From: Leisingera aquaemixtae
Lineage (GTDB): Bacteria; Pseudomonadota; Alphaproteobacteria; Rhodobacterales; Rhodobacteraceae
Assembly: GCF_019801145.1 (NCBI RefSeq)
Contig: NZ_JAHVJQ010000012.1
Span: forward strand, 1 to 64,000
Reading direction: 5' to 3'
DNA: 64,000 nucleotides
In this document: piece after piece, positions 1 through 8,379 of the stretch
Layout: the number at the start of each line of letters is the position of its first letter
Numbering within the stretch: position 1 is the stretch's first letter
Position numbers and translations under genes: made by a program
Notes under the pieces: generated by a model
Told to the model about the DNA's origin: nothing
Database searches by the model: none
Seen by the model: only the letters and a program-made list of their open reading frames with translations

Positions 1-234
1 ATGGAGCGCGACAGCCGCAAGCGGCACCTGCGGCGGCTGCAGGACGGCGGCCGGGAGAGTTTCGACACTTCCGACATCCACCTGGAGACGCTGCGCGCCC
101 TGCGCGAGTTCAACAGCCATATCGCCGCCGTCGCCTATCCGGTGCTCTACCGCAACGGACAGCTGCTGGAGACACGGCTGATCGAGGAGATGCCCGAAGG
201 AGACGAGGACGCCCTGGAGGGAACTGGCCGCTGA
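1..234 (+). CDS. Na/Pi cotransporter family protein, C-terminal end (partial)
   Basis: The frame is open at the left edge, so the ATG at position 1 is probably internal. The 77 visible residues look like the C-terminal PhoU-like tail of the NptA-type Na+/phosphate cotransporter family. The useful cues are a basic HLRRL segment, then ESFDTSDIHLETLRALREFN and a VAYPVL segment before the stop, which matches the usual end of these proteins. The membrane core that would carry out sodium-driven phosphate transport lies outside the window. The gene converges on the XRE regulator and the two share a hairpin-rich 72-base gap. The assignment rests on a short segment only. Confidence 0.65.
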   Translation: MERDSRKRHLRRLQDGGRESFDTSDIHLETLRALREFNSHIAAVAYPVLYRNGQLLETRLIEEMPEGDEDALEGTGR

Positions 235-249
235 CCGCACCCGGGCCAA

Positions 250-296
250 ATTCCTTGACCAAGGAATATGCCAAAACTTTTGCGGAAAAGTTTTGG
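250..296. terminator. Double hairpin between convergent genes
   Basis: Two perfect inverted repeats lie back to back. The first is ATTCCTTG/CAAGGAAT (250-257 with 260-267). The second is CCAAAACTTTT/AAAAGTTTTGG around a GCGG loop (271-281 with 286-296). The second stem has A/T runs on both flanks of its core, so it can end transcription from either side. The position between two converging genes supports a bidirectional terminator. Confidence 0.7.
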
Positions 297-306
297 CCGG
301 CGCGGT

Positions 307-1110
307 TCAGAGCAGGACGCCTCCAGCCATGTCGGGAAGATCCTCTTTGGCCGCGGATTCCAGGTAATTCCTGACGGTCGGGTCGATCCGCGTGCTGCGC
401 ACCGGGTAGACGCCGCAGGCGGCAATCGCCTCGCGCGCCGACACCCGCTCATCCAGGCGTTTCCAGATCGCCCGCGCCGCATAAGGGCGCGGGAACGGGC
501 GCCAGGCCACGCCCATGGTCATGCCGCGCAGGTATTTCAGCTGCTGCCGGTGCGCCGAGAACAGGATGGTCTGCGCCACGCTGCCCTCATGGGCGCGCTC
601 ATGCTCGGTGATGAACAGCCGGTTGCCGCGCTGGGTCACCATGCCTTCGTAGCGCGAGATTTGCCGGATGCTCTGCTCCGGATCATGGGCAATTTCCAAG
701 TTGCGCGACAGGATAAACCCGTCCTTCTCGATGAAACGGGTCAGGGAGCAGAAGATCCCCTCGCCCCAGGAGGGTGTCCGGAAATAGGCATGGTAAAAGC
801 CCAGATAGCGCTTCAGATTGCGCTGCTGGCCGCGGAATGGCTCCAGAAAACTGTCGCTGGGTCCCGGCGGCGTAGAGCGGGCGGCGTCGCTGAGCTGGGC
901 TTCGAACTCTGCCTGGGGGGCAAACAGCCGCGCCTCCGGGATCTCGAAATACCGGGCAATCCGGCGCAGGTTATGGGCTGCGGGCAGGCTGGAGCCGTTG
1001 AGGTAGCGGTTGAACTGCTGCCGGTTGATTCCGACCTCGCGGCAGATTTGCGCAATGCTGCCATGTTCGGCGCAGAGCGAACGCAGGTTTTCAGAAAAAT
1101 TTTCCGGCAT
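307..1110 (-). CDS. XRE-family transcriptional regulator
   Basis: This is a 267-residue protein. An XRE-type helix-turn-helix lies at about residues 17-62, seen in the segment from GSIAQICREVGINRQQFNRY to IARYFEIP. A longer C-terminal region of about 200 residues follows that I do not recognise as a named sensor domain. The ATG at 1110 was chosen over upstream in-frame starts because GAAAGGAAA sits just upstream and the helix-turn-helix then begins close to the N-terminus, as in the family. The gene is divergent from the peptide-type ABC importer operon across a 223-base gap, so it is the natural candidate regulator of that operon. Ligand unknown. Confidence 0.8.
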   Translation of the reverse strand: MPENFSENLRSLCAEHGSIAQICREVGINRQQFNRYLNGSSLPAAHNLRRIARYFEIPEARLFAPQAEFEAQLSDAARSTPPGPSDSFLEPFRGQQRNLKRYLGFYHAYFRTPSWGEGIFCSLTRFIEKDGFILSRNLEIAHDPEQSIRQISRYEGMVTQRGNRLFITEHERAHEGSVAQTILFSAHRQQLKYLRGMTMGVAWRPFPRPYAARAIWKRLDERVSAREAIAACGVYPVRSTRIDPTVRNYLESAAKEDLPDMAGGVLL

Positions 1111-1212
1111 GGCCAATTTCCTTTCGCGAACTGACGCGGGGATGATGCATGCCGCGCCGGTTCGCGCATGTTTGCACAGTTCCTCAATCCGCGAAACAGG
1201 CGTTTTCTGTAA

Positions 1213-1231
1213 CCAAGCCGTCTGGGCTTGG
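1213..1231 (+). promoter_or_regulatory. Hairpin in the leader of the ABC importer operon
   Basis: CCAAGCC and GGCTTGG form a perfect 7-base-pair stem with a 5-base loop between the divergent XRE gene and the substrate-binding protein gene. It could be an operator for the XRE protein or a leader hairpin. The sequence alone does not decide between them. Confidence 0.35.
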
Positions 1232-1333
1232 GGAAACCGAAACCTGCAGAAAGACCCGCCAAGGGCCGCGCCGCGAGGCGCAAGCAGACCGGAGGAGCAC
1301 AGGCGGAGCTGATCTGATCCAAGGGAGGACACC

Positions 1334-2896
1334 ATGAAGATCGAATGGACCAAGACGGCGCTGGGACGCCGCGGATTTCTGAAGGGCGCCATGGCGCTGG
1401 GGGCGGCGGCGGCGCTGCCCATGGGCCTGGGCAGCCGCGCCATGGCGGCGGAAGGCGGCACCCTGCGGGTGCGTTCCTACGGCGACATGCAAAGCATCGA
1501 CCCGGCCTTCTCCAAGGGCGTGATCGACGAGGAAATCCATGCCTCGATCTACAACAAGCTGATCCAGTACAAGCCGGGCCGCGAATGGGACTGGCAGATG
1601 GACGCCGCCGCGATGATCGAGCAGGGCGACGACACCCACATCAAATTCGCGCTGCGCGACGACATCGGGTTCACCAATGGCTTTGGGGCAATGACCGCCG
1701 AAGACGTGAAATTCAGCTTTGAACGGATCGTGGACGAGGCCACCGACAGCCCCAACAAGCCCGACATGGGGCCGCTGAGCCACGTGGAAGTGACCGGCGA
1801 ACGGGAAGGCACCATCGTGCTGAAGGAACCCTTTGCGCCGCTGTGGTCCATTGCGCTGCCCTATATCACCGGCAACATCGTGTCGAAAAAGGCCTGGGAG
1901 GCCGCGGGCGGCAAGGCAACCACCGATCCGCTGGCGGAATCTGGCCCCTACCTGCGCGACAGCTGGTCGCCGAAGGAAAAGACCGTGCTCAAGCGCAACC
2001 CGGACTGGAAGGGCGAAGCCCCGGCATGGGACACCATTGAGATCCTGCCGATCGACGATGAAAACACCGCTGAAATCGCCTTTGAAGCAGGCGAGCTGGA
2101 TTTCACCCGCGTCTCGCTCGGCTCTGTCGAGCGTTACCGCGCCGGTGTGCCCAATGGCGGCACGCTGCTGGAGTATCCGTCGCTCTATTATGCATGGCTC
2201 GGCATGAACCTGGACCACCCCAAGCTGCAGAACAAGAAACTGCGCCAGGCGATCCAGCACGCGATTGACGTGCCTTCGGTCCTGGAAGCCGCCTATTTCG
2301 GTGCCGTCGAGCCCTCGACCGGCATCATCGCGCCGGGCCTGGCGGGCCACCGTCCGCAGTCTCTGGTGCCGCCGCAGGCCGATTTTGCCAAGGCAGCGGA
2401 ACTGCTGGCCGAATCCGGTGAAACCAACGTCACGCTGAAGCTCGACACGCTGAACAAGACCACCTTCACCACCGCGGCGCAGGTGATCCAGGCGACGCTG
2501 GCGCAGATCGGCATCACGGTTGAGGTCAACGTGCTGGAATCCGGGGCCTTCTGGGCCAGCGCCGACAACGAGGACCTGCAGCTGGTGCTGAACCGCTACT
2601 CGATGACCCCGGACCCGTACTACGCGACCTCCTGGTTCACCACCGAACAGGTCGGCCACTGGAACTGGGAGCAGTTCAGCAATGAGGAGTTCGACAAGAT
2701 CCACGCCGAGGCCTCGCAGTTGACCGACCTGGCCAAACGGGATGAGATGTACCGGCGGGCGCAGGATCTGATGGAGGAAAGCGGCGCCTACCGGTTCCTG
2801 ACCCATGAGGCGACGCCGGTGATCCACTCGGCAGGTATTGTGCCGGCGCTGCGGCCCGACGGGCTGGCGCTGTTGCGCTACTTCGGCAAGGCCTGA
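1334..2896 (+). CDS. ABC transporter substrate-binding protein, peptide/nickel family 5, Tat-exported
   Basis: This 520-residue periplasmic binding protein belongs to the DppA/OppA/NikA class (SBP_bac_5). The N-terminus carries a twin-arginine signal (RRGFLKG at residues 12-18), then an Ala/Gly-rich stretch and a likely cleavage point near residue 38. The mature part opens with LRVRSYGDMQSIDPAF, typical of the family. The ATG has AAGGGAGG a few bases upstream. It is the first gene of an operon with two permeases, two ATPases, an amidohydrolase and an M81 peptidase. That context suggests uptake of a peptide- or amide-like compound that is then hydrolysed. Export by Tat implies folding before secretion. 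Confidence 0.88.
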   Translation: MKIEWTKTALGRRGFLKGAMALGAAAALPMGLGSRAMAAEGGTLRVRSYGDMQSIDPAFSKGVIDEEIHASIYNKLIQYKPGREWDWQMDAAAMIEQGDDTHIKFALRDDIGFTNGFGAMTAEDVKFSFERIVDEATDSPNKPDMGPLSHVEVTGEREGTIVLKEPFAPLWSIALPYITGNIVSKKAWEAAGGKATTDPLAESGPYLRDSWSPKEKTVLKRNPDWKGEAPAWDTIEILPIDDENTAEIAFEAGELDFTRVSLGSVERYRAGVPNGGTLLEYPSLYYAWLGMNLDHPKLQNKKLRQAIQHAIDVPSVLEAAYFGAVEPSTGIIAPGLAGHRPQSLVPPQADFAKAAELLAESGETNVTLKLDTLNKTTFTTAAQVIQATLAQIGITVEVNVLESGAFWASADNEDLQLVLNRYSMTPDPYYATSWFTTEQVGHWNWEQFSNEEFDKIHAEASQLTDLAKRDEMYRRAQDLMEESGAYRFLTHEATPVIHSAGIVPALRPDGLALLRYFGKA

Positions 2897-2904
2897 TTCT
2901 CCCC

Positions 2905-2967
2905 TCAGGCCCGGTCCTCCCCCCGGGCCTGACCTGGCACGGCTGCAGTATGCGGCGCAGCCGTGCC
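2905..2967 (+). terminator. Tandem hairpins between binding-protein and permease genes
   Basis: Stem 1 pairs TCAGGCCCGG with CCGGGCCTGA (2905-2914 with 2923-2932). Stem 2 pairs GGCACGGCTGC with GCAGCCGTGCC (2936-2946 with 2957-2967) and is followed by GTTTTC. Such elements after the first gene commonly reduce read-through or protect the upstream mRNA, giving more binding protein than membrane components. That role is inferred. Confidence 0.6.
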
Positions 2968-3007
2968 GTTTTCATCCGCACCGCGAGACCAAGGGAGCCA
3001 TGCGGCC

Positions 3008-3946
3008 ATGTTACTTTATGCAACCCGGCGGTTCGGGCTGGCACTGCTGATCCTGATCGTGGCGGTCACCGTCATGTTCCTGATGATCCGCGCCGTGCCC
3101 GGCGATCCGGTCCAGATCATGCTGGGCCCGCGCGCCACGCCAGAGCTGCAGGCGCGGCTGACGGCGGAACTGGCGCTGGACCAGCCGATCTGGAAACAGC
3201 TGCTGATCTTCTACGGCAACCTGGTGCAGGGCGACCTGGGCATCGACGTGTTCTCGGGCCGGTCGGTAACGGCGATTGTCTTTGAACAGCTGCCGCATAC
3301 GCTGGCGCTGATCTTTGCCTCGATCCTGTGGTCGGCGCTTCTGGGCATCGGTCTGGGCGCCTATGCCGCGGCGCATCCCAATACGCTGATCGACCGTATT
3401 GCCGCCGCGCTTTCCGTTAGCTTCGTCGCCGCGCCCGCCTTTGTGGTCGCTTTGCTTTCGCTGCTGATCTTTGCGGTGCATCTGCAGTGGTTCCCGGCCA
3501 TCGGCGCAGGCGAAGGGTTCTGGGGCCGCCTCGACCACCTGGTGCTGCCTGCCTTTGCCATCGGCCTCAGCTGGGTCGGCTATATCGCCCGGCTGGTGCG
3601 CGCCTCGATGCTGGAGGTGATGGGCGAGAGCCACATCCGCACCGCCCGCGCCTTTGGCATCCATGAGCGCCGGGTGGTGATGGTCTATGCGCTGCGCATC
3701 GCCATCCTGCCGGTGGTCACGGTGATCGGCGTTGGCATGGGGTTCCTGCTATCCTCCGCCGTCTTTGCCGAGATCGTCTTTGCCCGCCCCGGCCTGGGCA
3801 AGCTGGTGATCGACTCGATCACTACCCGCAATTACCCGATCGTGATGGGATCGGTGCTGATCTCGACCGGCTTGTTTGTGGTCTCCACCGCGCTGGCTGA
3901 TCTGATCAACGCCTGGCTCGATCCCCGTGCCCGCACGGCAGCATAA
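3008..3946 (+). CDS. ABC transporter permease, DppB/OppB type
   Basis: This 312-residue inner-membrane permease starts MLLYATRRFG, followed at once by a hydrophobic helix and the motif RAVPGDP that is characteristic of DppB/OppB N-termini. Five or six membrane segments are visible. The permease coupling loop is seen around HIRTARAFGIHERRV, before the last helices. The ATG at 3008 is preferred over an upstream in-frame start because AAGGGAG lies before it and the homologous N-terminus begins there. The gene ends 14 bases before the partner permease, with a strong AAGGAGG in the gap. Confidence 0.87.
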   Translation: MLLYATRRFGLALLILIVAVTVMFLMIRAVPGDPVQIMLGPRATPELQARLTAELALDQPIWKQLLIFYGNLVQGDLGIDVFSGRSVTAIVFEQLPHTLALIFASILWSALLGIGLGAYAAAHPNTLIDRIAAALSVSFVAAPAFVVALLSLLIFAVHLQWFPAIGAGEGFWGRLDHLVLPAFAIGLSWVGYIARLVRASMLEVMGESHIRTARAFGIHERRVVMVYALRIAILPVVTVIGVGMGFLLSSAVFAEIVFARPGLGKLVIDSITTRNYPIVMGSVLISTGLFVVSTALADLINAWLDPRARTAA

Positions 3947-3960
3947 GGAGGGCGTGAGAT

Positions 3961-4818
3961 ATGGCAAAATCCCGTTCCGAACTGGGCCAGATCGTCACCG
4001 GCGTCGCGCGCGACCCGCTGGGGCTGATGGGGCTGATCATCGTCGGCACCATCGTGTTCTGCGCAATCTTCGCCTATTGGATCGTGCCCTTCGATCCGGT
4101 TGGCATGAACATCAAGGACCGGCTGCAGGGACCCTCTTGGACCCATCTTCTGGGCACCGACCAGTTGGGCCGCGATACGTTTTCCCGCGTGATTGCGGGC
4201 GGCCAGGTGGCGCTGCAGGTTGCCCTGCCGGCTGTCTTCGGCGCCATGGCCATTGGCCTGACGCTGGGCATGATTGCCGGTTACGGGCCGAAATGGCTCG
4301 ACAACCTGCTGATGCTGTTCTTCGACACCATCCGCTCTTTCCCGACCGTGATGTTTGCCCTGGCCGTGGTGGCGCTGGTGGGGCCAAGCCTGCAGACCGT
4401 GGTGTTTGTGGTCATGGCGACCTCGATCCCGACCTATGGCCGGGTGGCACGGACCCAGACGCTGACCTTGCGCAATTCCGAGTTCATCCTGGCCGAACGC
4501 TCAATGGGCGCCAGCATGAAGCGCATTCTGGGCGTGCACATGCTGCCCAATATCGTCGGCGTGCTGGCGGTGCTGGCGGCGATGGATATCCCAACTGTGA
4601 TCGCGCTGGAGGCGGGGCTGTCCTTCCTCGGCCTCGGGGTGAAACCGCCGACACCCAGCTGGGGCGCACTGCTGAAGGACGGTTATTCGCTGATCCGCCA
4701 GACCCCCTGGCTGGTGGTGGGCGGCGGACTGCCGATCATCCTGGCAACCCTTGGCTTCACCTTCCTGGGCGAGTCCCTGCGCGATGTGGTTGACCCGAAA
4801 CTGAGGAAACAGCGATGA
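3961..4818 (+). CDS. ABC transporter permease, DppC/OppC type
   Basis: This is the 285-residue partner permease. The N-terminal region has a helix at about residues 20-42, then the family motif HLLGTDQLGRDTFSRVIAGG that marks OppC/DppC proteins. The coupling loop EFILAERSMGAS is followed by GLSFLGLGVKPPTPSWG, another hallmark of this subunit. It begins after an AAGGAGG site, and its stop overlaps the ATG of the next gene by four bases (ATGA), so translational coupling is likely. Confidence 0.88.
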   Translation: MAKSRSELGQIVTGVARDPLGLMGLIIVGTIVFCAIFAYWIVPFDPVGMNIKDRLQGPSWTHLLGTDQLGRDTFSRVIAGGQVALQVALPAVFGAMAIGLTLGMIAGYGPKWLDNLLMLFFDTIRSFPTVMFALAVVALVGPSLQTVVFVVMATSIPTYGRVARTQTLTLRNSEFILAERSMGASMKRILGVHMLPNIVGVLAVLAAMDIPTVIALEAGLSFLGLGVKPPTPSWGALLKDGYSLIRQTPWLVVGGGLPIILATLGFTFLGESLRDVVDPKLRKQR

Positions 4819-5795
4819 CTGATACGCTTCTGGAAATCGACCGCCTCAGTGTCGACTATGAGACCGCCCGCGGTGACCTGAAGGCCCTGCGCGATATCTC
4901 CTTTGATGTGCGCAAGGGCGAGATTGTCGGCATCGTCGGGGAATCGGGCTGCGGCAAGTCCACCCTGATCTCCTCTATCCTGCGGCTGACCGCCCCGAAC
5001 ACCCGTTTCCGCCAGGGCGAGGTGCGGTTCAAGGGCCAGGATCTGCTGCAGCTGCCGGAGCGCAAGATGCGCGATCTGCGCGGTGCAGACATCTCCATCG
5101 TGTTTCAGGACCCGATGCAAACCCACAACCCGGTCTTGTCGATCGGCCAGCAGATGCTGGATATCCAGCACCGCTCCAAGGCGCCCAAGGCCGACAAGCG
5201 CGCCCGCGCAGCGCAGATGCTTGGCGCGGTGGGCATCCCTGACCCGGAGGCACGGCTGAACCAGTTTCCGCATGAGTTTTCGGGCGGTATGCGGCAGCGC
5301 ATCGCCATCGCCATGGCGCTGATGTCGGAACCGGACCTGCTGATCGCGGATGAGCCGACCACGGCGCTGGATGCCACGCTGGAGGTTCAGATCATCGAGC
5401 GCCTGCAGGAGCTGCAGCAGGAATTCAACTGCGCCATCCTGTTCATTTCGCACCATCTGGGGGTGATCGCGGAGCTCTGCGACCGGGTGGTGGTGATGTA
5501 TGCGGGCGCCGTGGTCGAAAGCGGCGAGGTGCGCGAGATCTTCCACGATCCCAAGCACCCCTACACCCGCCGCCTGATCGACTGCGACCCGGGCCACATC
5601 AAGGAGCGCGCCCGCGTGCTGCCAACGATCCCGGGCGAGGTGCCGGATCTGGCCAACTTGCCCGGCGGCTGCATCTTCCGCGACCGCTGCGACCAGGCGA
5701 TGCCGCGCTGCGCGGCTGAGGTGCCGCCGCTGACACAGCTGAAAGATGGCCACCACGCCGCCTGCTGGCTGAACCACAAGGAGGCCGCAGAATGA
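4815..5795 (+). CDS. ABC transporter ATP-binding protein, DppD/OppD type
   Basis: This is a 326-residue ATPase. Walker A GESGCGKST is at residues 42-50, the signature SGGMRQR lies in the middle, Walker B is LLIADEP, and an H-loop SHHLG follows. The C-terminal oligopeptide-transporter extension contains a Cys pattern (GGCIFRDRCDQAMPRC), as usual for DppD/OppD. It overlaps the preceding permease and the following ATPase by four bases each. It energises import by the two upstream permeases. Confidence 0.9.
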   Translation: MTDTLLEIDRLSVDYETARGDLKALRDISFDVRKGEIVGIVGESGCGKSTLISSILRLTAPNTRFRQGEVRFKGQDLLQLPERKMRDLRGADISIVFQDPMQTHNPVLSIGQQMLDIQHRSKAPKADKRARAAQMLGAVGIPDPEARLNQFPHEFSGGMRQRIAIAMALMSEPDLLIADEPTTALDATLEVQIIERLQELQQEFNCAILFISHHLGVIAELCDRVVVMYAGAVVESGEVREIFHDPKHPYTRRLIDCDPGHIKERARVLPTIPGEVPDLANLPGGCIFRDRCDQAMPRCAAEVPPLTQLKDGHHAACWLNHKEAAE

Positions 5796-6715
5796 GCCTG
5801 CTGGATGTCAAAAACCTGAAAACCAGCTATGGCCCGGTCAATGTGCTGGCCGGTGTCAGCTTCACCGTGGAGCCGGGCGAGACCTATGCCCTGGTGGGCG
5901 AGAGCGGCTCCGGCAAGACCACGGTGATCCGCGCAATCGCCGGTCTTGCCCCGGCGCAGGAAGGGTCGGTCAAATTCGACGGCCGCGAGATCCGCGGCGC
6001 CTCGGAACGGGAGCTGCGCCCCTTGCGCAAGGACATCGCGATGATGTTCCAGGATCCGGTCGGCAGCCTGTCGCCGCGCCTGACGATCCGCAGCCTGATC
6101 ACCGAACCCTACCGCATCCAAGGCATGAAAGACCGCGATCTGGACGCCGAAGCCAAACGCCTTCTGGAGATGGTGAACCTGCCTGCGCATTTCGCCGACC
6201 GCTATCCCTATCAGCTGTCCGGCGGGCAGGCACGGCGGGTGGGCGTGGCCCGGGCACTGGCGCTGGAGCCCAAGCTGATCCTGGCGGATGAACCCACTGC
6301 GGGGCTTGACGTCTCGGTGCAGGGGGAGCTGCTGAACCTGATGAACGACCTGCGCGAACGGCTGGGGCTGGCGATGGTGATCATCACCCACAACCTCAAT
6401 GTCGTGCGCCACGTGGCCGACCGGATGGGAATCATGTACCTGGGCCGGCTGGTCGAGGAAGGCACCACCGAGGCCATCTTCAAGGAGCCGCGCCATCCCT
6501 ACACCCGGTGCCTGTTGTCCGCGAACCCGGAACCCGACCCCGATGCCCGGCTGGAGCGCATCGCCCTGAAAGGCGAGCCGCCCAGCCTGCTGCGCCGCCC
6601 CAAGGGCTGCGAGTTCCGCGAGCGCTGTCCCTTCGCGCAGGAGGTCTGCAGTCAAACCCCGCAATGGGAGGTCGAAAACGGCCACGGGTTGCGCTGCCTT
6701 GCGCCCTTGAGCTGA
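5792..6715 (+). CDS. ABC transporter ATP-binding protein, DppF/OppF type
   Basis: This is the 307-residue second ATPase. Walker A GESGSGKTT is at residues 36-44, the signature is SGGQARRVGVARAL, Walker B is LILADEPTAGLD, and the C-terminal extension has the Cys cluster CEFRERCPFAQEVC. Having two distinct ATPases is the normal architecture of Dpp/Opp importers. The start overlaps the upstream stop by four bases. A 38-base gap separates it from the amidohydrolase gene, which appears to be in the same transcript. Confidence 0.9.
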   Translation: MSLLDVKNLKTSYGPVNVLAGVSFTVEPGETYALVGESGSGKTTVIRAIAGLAPAQEGSVKFDGREIRGASERELRPLRKDIAMMFQDPVGSLSPRLTIRSLITEPYRIQGMKDRDLDAEAKRLLEMVNLPAHFADRYPYQLSGGQARRVGVARALALEPKLILADEPTAGLDVSVQGELLNLMNDLRERLGLAMVIITHNLNVVRHVADRMGIMYLGRLVEEGTTEAIFKEPRHPYTRCLLSANPEPDPDARLERIALKGEPPSLLRRPKGCEFRERCPFAQEVCSQTPQWEVENGHGLRCLAPLS

Positions 6716-6753
6716 CGGCTCTCCGCCCGAAACCCCTCAACACCTGAAAGACC

Positions 6754-8379
6754 ATGACCAGCACATTGTATTTCAACGGCGCTGTCCTGACGATGGACGC
6801 GGCCAATTCCTGCGCCCAGGCGGTGCTGACCGAAGGCGAGATCATCCGCGCTGTTGGCCCTGAGGCGGACCTGCGCGCGCAGATGCCTGCGGGCACCGAT
6901 GAAGTGGATTTGAGGGGCCAGACCCTGATCCCCGCCTTCATCGACCCGCACGGGCATTTCCCCGATCCCGGCTTCATCCGGCTGTTCCGGGTCAACCTGG
7001 CCTCTGCCCCCAGCGGCGACTGCCCGGATATCCCCACCGCGCTGGACCGGCTGCGGGCCAAGGCAGCCGAAACCCCTGCCGGGGAATGGGTGATGGGAGT
7101 GCTGTTTGACAATACCGCCATTGCCGAGGGCCGAATGCCGACACGCGCCGAGCTGGACAGTGTCTCAACTGAGCATCCCGTCTGGGTCATTCATGCCTCC
7201 GGCCACAACGGCGCGGCCAATTCGCTGGCGCTGGAGCGCCGCGGCGTCAACCGCGACACGCCAGATCCCTTGGGCGGCCGCTTTGGCCGCGACCCTGATA
7301 CAGGCGCGCTGACCGGGCTGGTCGAAGGCCTGTCAGCGATGGGGGAGATGGGCGATACCGATTTCCTGATTGACCGCGACCGCTTCTGGGCCGGGTTCAA
7401 CAGCTGCCGCGACGAGTATCTGGCGCATGGCGTCACCTACGCCCAGAACGCCTGGGCCACGCGGGATATGCTGGAGCATTTCGCCTCGCTGCCCGCAGAT
7501 CAGGACCCCGGATATGACCTGATGCTGCTGCCGATCGGGGAACTGGAACCAGCGCTGAGCAAAGGCCCCGATGCGCTGGACTGGCCCGGCAACCCGCATT
7601 TCACCCTTGGGCCGCGCAAGCTGTTCACCGACGGGGCGTTCCAATTGCAGACCGCCTTGCTCAGCGCGCCGTACCACAAGCCGGTGGATCCGGTGCACCC
7701 CTGCGGAATGTCTTATGCGGATGCCGCCGAACACCGCCGCGAAGTGAAGAAGCTGCATGATCTGGGCTTCCAGATCCACTGCCATTGCAACGGCGATGCC
7801 GGGGCTCAGATGTTCATCGACGCGGTGGCGGCGGCGCTGCAAGACAACCCGCGCGCCGATCACCGCCACACCATCATCCACGGGCAAGCCTTGCGCGACG
7901 ACCAATTGCAGCAGATGGCAAAGCTCGGCATGACCGTCAGCTTCTTCCCGGCGCATGTGCATTTCTGGGGCGACCGCCATTACGACACTTTCCTGGGGCC
8001 TGAGCGGGCAGAACGGATTTCCCCCTGCGCGTCGGCAGAGCGGCTTGGCGTGCGCTACACCATCCACAACGACGCCTCGGTGACGCCGACGCGGCCCATC
8101 CACCTGGCCCATTGCGCCGTGAACCGGCTGACCGCCAGCGGCCGCAGATTGGGGGAGGCGCAGCGGATCAGCGTTCTGTCAGCTCTGCGCGCCCAGACAA
8201 TCGACGCCGCCTGGCAGGTGTTTCAGGAAGGCACGCGCGGCTCCATCGAACCGGGCAAGCTGGCGGATTTCGCGGTGCTGAACCGCAATCCGCTGGACAA
8301 TCCGGACGCCATCGAAACCACCAAAGTCGCCCGCACCATCCGCCGCGGACAGACTGTCTGGGGGCAGGAACAGGCATGA
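6754..8379 (+). CDS. Amidohydrolase, YtcJ-like (amidohydrolase family 3)
   Basis: This 541-residue protein has the metal-dependent amidohydrolase fold. An HGH metal motif follows a beta strand at about residues 66-68 (IDPHGHF). HCHCNGDAG lies at about residue 342, IIHGQ follows, and HNDAS near residue 435 supplies a late Asp. These match the YtcJ-type group, which acts on amide or imine bonds in small molecules or N-acyl compounds. Substrate specificity cannot be read from sequence. Its place after a peptide-type importer and before an M81 peptidase suggests intracellular hydrolysis of the imported compound. Its TGA overlaps the next ATG. Confidence 0.82.
   Translation: MTSTLYFNGAVLTMDAANSCAQAVLTEGEIIRAVGPEADLRAQMPAGTDEVDLRGQTLIPAFIDPHGHFPDPGFIRLFRVNLASAPSGDCPDIPTALDRLRAKAAETPAGEWVMGVLFDNTAIAEGRMPTRAELDSVSTEHPVWVIHASGHNGAANSLALERRGVNRDTPDPLGGRFGRDPDTGALTGLVEGLSAMGEMGDTDFLIDRDRFWAGFNSCRDEYLAHGVTYAQNAWATRDMLEHFASLPADQDPGYDLMLLPIGELEPALSKGPDALDWPGNPHFTLGPRKLFTDGAFQLQTALLSAPYHKPVDPVHPCGMSYADAAEHRREVKKLHDLGFQIHCHCNGDAGAQMFIDAVAAALQDNPRADHRHTIIHGQALRDDQLQQMAKLGMTVSFFPAHVHFWGDRHYDTFLGPERAERISPCASAERLGVRYTIHNDASVTPTRPIHLAHCAVNRLTASGRRLGEAQRISVLSALRAQTIDAAWQVFQEGTRGSIEPGKLADFAVLNRNPLDNPDAIETTKVARTIRRGQTVWGQEQA

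Noticed and set aside
307-1461. Longer frame for the XRE regulator starting inside the binding-protein gene
   Set aside because: The extra 117 residues have no regulator features and overlap the Tat signal region of the divergent gene; 1110 has a good ribosome-binding site.
1184-2827. Long minus-strand frame opposite the binding-protein gene
   Set aside because: It is a mirror frame of a well-supported gene, common in G/C-rich DNA, with no family resemblance.
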